Assembly (NCBI RefSeq): GCF_030053155.1
Contig: NZ_CP125640.1
Coordinates: 4,066,001-4,130,000, forward strand
Reading direction: 5' to 3'
DNA length: 64,000 nt
Source: Rhizobium sp. BT03
GTDB taxonomy: Bacteria > Pseudomonadota > Alphaproteobacteria > Rhizobiales > Rhizobiaceae
Shown one piece after another: positions 59,809 to 64,000 of the stretch. Both the position numbers and the translations under genes were made by a program. The notes beneath the pieces are model-generated. The model saw nothing but the letters and a program-made list of their open reading frames with translations. It had not been told where the DNA came from and did not search any database. Position 1 is the stretch's first letter; each line of letters starts with the position of its first letter.

Positions 59809-61454
59809 GTTTGCGCGATTTCCGAGAGCGTGCGTGTCGGCGTGATCGCCTCGGGATCGAGTTTGACTTCGATGATTGCCGGCTTGCCGCTTGCGCGCGC
59901 CCGCTCGAAGGCAGGAGCGAATTCTTCCGTCCGTTCCACCGTCTCGCCATGGCCGCCATAGGCGCGGGCAAGGGCGGCGAAATCAGGGTTGGTCAGGTCG
60001 GTGCTGCTGACGCGGCCGGGATATTCGCGCTCCTGATGCATGCGGATCGTGCCGTACATGCCGTTGTTGACGACGATTGCGATGATCGGCAGGCCGTAAC
60101 GGATGGCGGTGGCAAATTCCTGGCCGTGCATCAGGAAGCAGCCGTCGCCGGCAAAGCAGATGACCTCGCGCTCGGGAAAGAGCCGTTTGGCGGCGACGGC
60201 GGCCGGCAGGCCGTATCCCATCGAGCCGGAGGTAGGGGCGGCCTGGGTGTTGAAGCGGCGGAAACGATGGAAGCGGTGCAGCCAGGTGGCGTAGTTGCCG
60301 GCGCCGTTGGTGAAGATCGTCTCCGGCCCGGTATTGGCCTCCAGCCATTCCATGATCGGCCCCATATGGACGGCGCCAGGACCTGTCGCCGGCGGCTTCG
60401 ACCAGGAAAGATAGGCCTGGTGCATGCGCTCGGTGCGCTCCGACCAATGCGGCTCGGCCGGCGCTTCGAGATCGGCGAGTGCGGCGACGAAATCGGCAGG
60501 AGCGGCGCAGATGGCGAGATCCGGGCGGTAGACGCGTCCGAGTTCAGAAGGATCGGGATAGACGTGGACCAGCGATTGCTGGGGATAGGGGATATCGATC
60601 AGCGTATAGGAGGAGGACGGCATTTCCGACATGCGGCCGCCGAGCAGGATCAGCAGGTCGCTCTCCTTGATCTCCTTGGCCAGAACAGGATTGATGCCGA
60701 TGCCGACATCGCCGGCATAGGAGGGATGGAGATGGTCGAACAGCATCTGCCGGCGGAAGGAGCAGCCGACCGGCAGTTGGAAACGCTCGGCGAAGATTGC
60801 GAAATCGGCGACCGCATCGGCATCCCAGCGCGTGCCGCCAAGGATCACCATCGGCCGCTCGGCCTTCAGCAGTCTGACATAGAGATCGTCGATCTGGCGG
60901 CGGCCGGGATGGGCCTCGACGCTGACATAGCGCTTGGCGCGGGGTGCCTCGACCTCGTCGCGCAGCATGTCCTCCGGCAGCGTCAGCACGACGGGGCCGG
61001 GGCGGCCGGAGGTGGCGATCGCAAAGGCGCGGGAGACGAATTCGGGAATGCGGGCGGCATCGTCGATCTCGCCCACCCATTTGGCGAATTCGGTGAAGGC
61101 GCGGCGGAATTCGACCTCCTGGAAGGCCTCGCGTTCGCGGGCTTCGCGCTGCACCTGGCCGATGAAGAGGATCATCGGGATCGAATCCTGCTTGGCGATG
61201 TGCAGGCCGGCGGAGGCGTTGGTGGCGCCGGGGCCGCGGGTGACCATGCAGATGCCGGGTTCGCCGGTCAGCCGGCCCCAGCAATCCGCCATCATTGCCG
61301 CCCCGCCCTCCTGGCGGCAGACGAGCACGTCGATCTCGCTGTCGCGCAGCGCATCGAGGACCGCAAGAAAGCTCTCGCCGGGTACGCAGGAGAGGCGTTT
61401 GACGCCATTGGCCTTCAGCGCCTCGACAATCAGTTCCCCACCGGTCTTCCTCAT
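59787..61454 (-). CDS. ThDP-dependent enzyme (acetolactate synthase-like)
   Basis: This 555-residue protein has the three-domain ThDP fold. The N-terminal part has the catalytic Glu in VLVCRQEGGAAMMADCWGR and the TRGPGATNASAGL loop. The central FAD/Rossmann-like domain follows (RPMVILGGTRWDADAVADFA). The C-terminal ThDP site is GDGCFLMHGQEFATAIRYGLPIIAIVVNNGMYGTIR (about 435-470). It decarboxylates or condenses a 2-keto acid or related acyl group. It overlaps the CoA-transferase gene by four bases (ATGA at 61451-61454), so the two act together; the exact substrate is open. Confidence 0.9.
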   Translation of the reverse strand: MRKTGGELIVEALKANGVKRLSCVPGESFLAVLDALRDSEIDVLVCRQEGGAAMMADCWGRLTGEPGICMVTRGPGATNASAGLHIAKQDSIPMILFIGQVQREAREREAFQEVEFRRAFTEFAKWVGEIDDAARIPEFVSRAFAIATSGRPGPVVLTLPEDMLRDEVEAPRAKRYVSVEAHPGRRQIDDLYVRLLKAERPMVILGGTRWDADAVADFAIFAERFQLPVGCSFRRQMLFDHLHPSYAGDVGIGINPVLAKEIKESDLLILLGGRMSEMPSSSYTLIDIPYPQQSLVHVYPDPSELGRVYRPDLAICAAPADFVAALADLEAPAEPHWSERTERMHQAYLSWSKPPATGPGAVHMGPIMEWLEANTGPETIFTNGAGNYATWLHRFHRFRRFNTQAAPTSGSMGYGLPAAVAAKRLFPEREVICFAGDGCFLMHGQEFATAIRYGLPIIAIVVNNGMYGTIRMHQEREYPGRVSSTDLTNPDFAALARAYGGHGETVERTEEFAPAFERARASGKPAIIEVKLDPEAITPTRTLSEIAQTKKPVSP

Positions 61455-62650
61455 GACGATGCCTTCCTCTCGCGCTCGGCGAGTTCCGCCAGAATTTCTT
61501 CGGTGTGTTCGCCGAGACGCGGGCTCGGCCTGCTATAATGCAGCGGTGTCTCCGACAGCACCACCGGCGTCCTGACCCCTGGTATGACGGTGCCGGCGGC
61601 ATCCGCAAGGTCGATGCGCAGACCGCGGACCTCTACCTGCGGGTCGGCGAACATCTCTTCGATCGTGTTGATCGGGCCGGCGGGAACCCCATTCTCCTCG
61701 CAGGCCTTCAACAGATCTGCCTTCTGCCATTTCAGCGTCTCGGTGGAGATGAGACGGCGAACCTCGCCGCGATTGGCGACGCGGGCCTTGTTGGTGGCGA
61801 AACGCTCCTCGCCGGCGACCGCATCGAGGCCGAGGATGGCGCAGAGGCGGCGGAACTGGCCGTCATTTCCGACCGCGAGGATGAGATAACCGCCCGCCGC
61901 CGGCACGACCTCATAGGGCGAGATATTCGGATGGGCATTGCCGAGGCGGGTGGGTGCGGCGCCGGAGACCAGGTAATTCATGTTCTGATTGGCGAGCACG
62001 GCCGATTGCACATCGAGCAGCGCCATGTCGACGAGTTGGCCTTCGCCCGATTTGAGCGCGTGGATCAGGGCGGCCTCGATCGCCGAGACGGCATAGATGC
62101 CGGTGAAGATGTCGGCGATGGCAACGCCCGCCTTCATCGGCTGGCCGTCCGGCTCGCCGGTGATCGACATGAAACCGGACATGCCCTGGACGATGTAATC
62201 ATAGCCGGCGAGGCTGGCATAGGGACCGGTCTGGCCGAAGCCGGTGATCGAGCAATAGACGAGCTTGGGGTTCACCTTGCGCAAGCTGTCGTAATCGAGC
62301 CCGTACTTGACGAGGCCGCCGAGCTTGAAATTCTCGATCACCACATCGGCAGTGGCAACCAGCCGGCGGACGAGATCCTGGCCTTCAGGGCTCTTCAGAT
62401 CGGCGGTGACGGAGCGTTTGCCGCGATTGGCGGCGTGGTAATAGGCGGCCGAGAGGTTTTCGCCGTCGGCGCCTTCGACGAAGGGCGGGCCCCATTGGCG
62501 CGTATCGTCGCCGCCGTCGGGGTTTTCGACCTTGATGACGTCGGCGCCGAGATCGGCGAGCATCTGGCCCGCCCAAGGGCCGGCCAGCACGCGGGCAAGC
62601 TCGATCACCCGGATGCCTGCAAGCGGCGGCCTTTTCGTGGTCTGCGTCAT
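61451..62650 (-). CDS. CaiB/BaiF (class III) CoA-transferase
   Basis: This 399-residue protein is a family III CoA-transferase. The start PLAGIRVIELARVLAGPWAGQMLADLGADVIKVENP is diagnostic, as are the WGPPF, RGKRSVTADLKSPEGQDL and VDMALLDVQSAVLANQNMNY segments; the catalytic Asp lies in the last (about residue 175). It moves CoA between carboxylic acids. ATG 62650 is chosen by family. It lies between the EamA transporter and the ThDP gene, both on the same strand, suggesting uptake and conversion of one carboxylic acid. Confidence 0.92.
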   Translation of the reverse strand: MTQTTKRPPLAGIRVIELARVLAGPWAGQMLADLGADVIKVENPDGGDDTRQWGPPFVEGADGENLSAAYYHAANRGKRSVTADLKSPEGQDLVRRLVATADVVIENFKLGGLVKYGLDYDSLRKVNPKLVYCSITGFGQTGPYASLAGYDYIVQGMSGFMSITGEPDGQPMKAGVAIADIFTGIYAVSAIEAALIHALKSGEGQLVDMALLDVQSAVLANQNMNYLVSGAAPTRLGNAHPNISPYEVVPAAGGYLILAVGNDGQFRRLCAILGLDAVAGEERFATNKARVANRGEVRRLISTETLKWQKADLLKACEENGVPAGPINTIEEMFADPQVEVRGLRIDLADAAGTVIPGVRTPVVLSETPLHYSRPSPRLGEHTEEILAELAERERKASS

Positions 62651-62666
62651 ATTCCCTCGTCGGTTC

Positions 62667-63623
62667 TTACGGCGCCAGCGTCGCCTCAGATGTATCGGAT
62701 ACAGGCTTTGAAGCAAAGCGGCGCTCGCGCCAGAGGATGTACAAGCCCGATGCCATGATGATGGCGATGCCGAGCCATTTGACCGCATCCGGAAAGTCGC
62801 CGAAAACCAGCCAGGCAAAGATCGTCGCCGAGACGATTTCGAAATATTGCAGCGGCGCCAGCGTCGAGGCGGGTGCGGCGCGAAAGGCATAGACGCCGAA
62901 GATGCCTGCAATTGCGGCCATGGCGCCGACGCCGGCGACGTAGAACCAGGCGCTGCCTTCGGGCATGACGGGATCGAAGAGATCGGAACCGCTTCCTTCG
63001 CCTGCAAAAAGCAGGATGGTGCAGAAGAGGAGGCCCCAGATGCCCATCTGGAACTGCATCGCCCAGGGATCCTCCCGGTGCGACAGGACGCGGGTCATCA
63101 GCACGAAGGTCGCGATGCAGAGGGCGCTGAGGACGGGCAGAAGGGCGATATAGCCGACCTCCTGAAAACTCGGCTGAATGATCAGCATCGCCCCGAAGAA
63201 GCCGACGCCGCAGGCGGTATAACGCCGCCAGCCGATCGTCTCCTTGAGGAAAACGCCGCCGAGGATCGTCACCATGATCGGCTCGACAAAGAAGATGGCA
63301 ATCGCGTCGGCGACTGCCATGTATTTCAGCGTGGTGACGAAAGAGATCATCGAGACGGTGATGATCAAGCCGCGGATGGCATGGAACAGGCTCTGGCGCC
63401 AGGAGAAACCGGCAAAGCTGCGCCGCCATATCACGATCGGCAGCATGCACAGCGCCTGCACGGCGAAGCGGCCGGCCGTGACCTCGGCGGAGGGGACGGT
63501 GACGACGGCGAGCTTGGCAAAGATATCGATCAGCGGCGAGAACATCACCGAAAGGAACATCAGCGCGAGCCCTGTTGTTACCTCGGAGGCTGAGGAAACG
63601 GGGCGGGCGGAGGTGCTGCTCAT
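62667..63623 (-). CDS. EamA/DMT-family transporter
   Basis: This 318-residue protein has ten predicted transmembrane helices in two EamA repeats, the first from LALMFLSVMFSPLIDIFAKL and the second from GYIALLPVLSALCIATFVLM. Typical sites include AIRGLIITVSMISFVTTLKYMAVADAIAIFFVEPIMVTILGGVFLKE (about 83-130) and a second ASTLAPLQYFEIVSATIFAWLVFGDFP. Such carriers export or import small metabolites; direction and substrate are unknown. The ATG at 63623 is chosen by family; an upstream extension is open. It is first in the operon, 16 bases before the CoA-transferase gene. Confidence 0.9.
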   Translation of the reverse strand: MSSTSARPVSSASEVTTGLALMFLSVMFSPLIDIFAKLAVVTVPSAEVTAGRFAVQALCMLPIVIWRRSFAGFSWRQSLFHAIRGLIITVSMISFVTTLKYMAVADAIAIFFVEPIMVTILGGVFLKETIGWRRYTACGVGFFGAMLIIQPSFQEVGYIALLPVLSALCIATFVLMTRVLSHREDPWAMQFQMGIWGLLFCTILLFAGEGSGSDLFDPVMPEGSAWFYVAGVGAMAAIAGIFGVYAFRAAPASTLAPLQYFEIVSATIFAWLVFGDFPDAVKWLGIAIIMASGLYILWRERRFASKPVSDTSEATLAP

Positions 63624-63640
63624 GATGGAATCTCTCTGGT

Positions 63641-64000
63641 TCAGGATCTTGCCGTTTGGAATCTGGCGACGGCCTCGTCGCACCAGTCCGCGAAGGCGGC
63701 GGTTGCAGCATCCGCGCCGATCTCGTTCAGCGTTTCGTGCCGCATGTCCTGATATATCTCAGTGCTGATACGAGAGAAGCCGCAGGCTTTCAAATGGTTT
63801 GACAGCCAGAGCACGGCTTTTCCGCGCTCCGTCGCCGGGTCTTCTCCGCCGCCGACAAGGTGGATCGGCAGGTCGAGGGGCAGCCGATCCAGATGGAGCT
63901 TCTGCGGCGCGCGAAACGTCAGTTCGAAGACATCGAGCCAGAGCGAGACCGAGGCGTCGAAGCCGCAGAGCGGATCGGCGATATATTTGTCGACTTCATC
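63641..64000 (-). CDS. Alpha/beta hydrolase (lysophospholipase-like), C-terminal part
   Basis: The gene runs off the right edge. The visible 119 residues are the C-terminal part of a serine aminopeptidase S33/monoglyceride-lipase-like alpha/beta hydrolase: KYIADPLCGFD, then LDLPIHLVGGGEDPATERGKAVLWL (the strand with the acidic residue, Asp of GGGEDP), and EIYQDMRHETLNE with the likely catalytic His. The nucleophile Ser lies outside the window. It ends at TGA 63641-63643, just before the start of the EamA gene on the same strand. Confidence 0.82.
   Translation of the reverse strand, partial: DEVDKYIADPLCGFDASVSLWLDVFELTFRAPQKLHLDRLPLDLPIHLVGGGEDPATERGKAVLWLSNHLKACGFSRISTEIYQDMRHETLNEIGADAATAAFADWCDEAVARFQTARS

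Overview
The window is GC-rich and looks like chromosomal DNA of a Rhizobium of the leguminosarum/etli group. The strongest pointers are a complete cinR-cinI-cinS quorum-sensing locus, a cobalamin-dependent metH, many periplasmic-binding-protein ABC transporters, and the GC-rich palindromic intergenic repeats usual in rhizobia. This assignment rests on reading the sequence alone.

Layout. 1-4.6 kb: small conserved proteins (DUF1428, YjbQ, two paralogous secreted basic proteins, a SIMPL-domain protein, a small lipoprotein), an IS110-type remnant and intergenic repeats. 4.8-12.0 kb: an accessory block ending at the 3' end of a tRNA with CAU anticodon. It holds (i) a retron-type reverse transcriptase fused to a trypsin-like protease with an intact catalytic triad, (ii) a 942-aa protein joining a PD-(D/E)XK nuclease-like domain to a NACHT/STAND-like NTPase, and (iii) a 408-aa protein I do not recognise. 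This looks like an anti-phage defence island and is the most novel part of the window. 12.3-14.9 kb: a single-domain response regulator and cinS/cinI/cinR. 15-18.2 kb: a repeat-rich stretch carrying an IS1182-like element with visible ends and a 5-bp target duplication, a GIY-YIG protein, and small DUF genes.

20-27.5 kb: a GntR/FCD regulator divergent from a putrescine-type ABC transporter operon that continues into an Asp/Glu/hydantoin racemase, a flavin reductase-like protein and a heme-degrading-domain protein. 27.5-33.6 kb: an AGE-family epimerase, metH behind a perfect 20-bp palindrome, and a decayed Phd/PIN toxin-antitoxin locus next to a second, orphan antitoxin. 33.6-41.1 kb: an amino-sugar-type operon pair. 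A GntR/UTRA regulator and a BadF-type kinase diverge from a sugar ABC transporter, a Gfo/Idh/MocA oxidoreductase and an ABC ATPase, with matching operator-like repeats at both promoters.

41.1-43.5 kb: a scar of duplicated ABC-ATPase 3' ends, a proline-racemase-family enzyme with Ser in place of the first catalytic Cys, and a 357-bp element with 34-bp inverted ends. 43.5-55.4 kb: an ABC transporter with an RpiR regulator, then an N-formylglutamate amidohydrolase-like protein, an APC permease, a glutamine-synthetase-like ligase, an aldehyde dehydrogenase and an iron-type alcohol dehydrogenase. Together these suggest catabolism of an amine or amino alcohol through gamma-glutamyl intermediates. 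55.6-64 kb: an orphan ParA-like ATPase, an L,D-transpeptidase, a DUF4432 protein, a DUF442-type phosphatase, a RidA-family protein, and an operon of an EamA transporter, a CaiB/BaiF CoA-transferase and a ThDP enzyme. The window ends inside an alpha/beta hydrolase.
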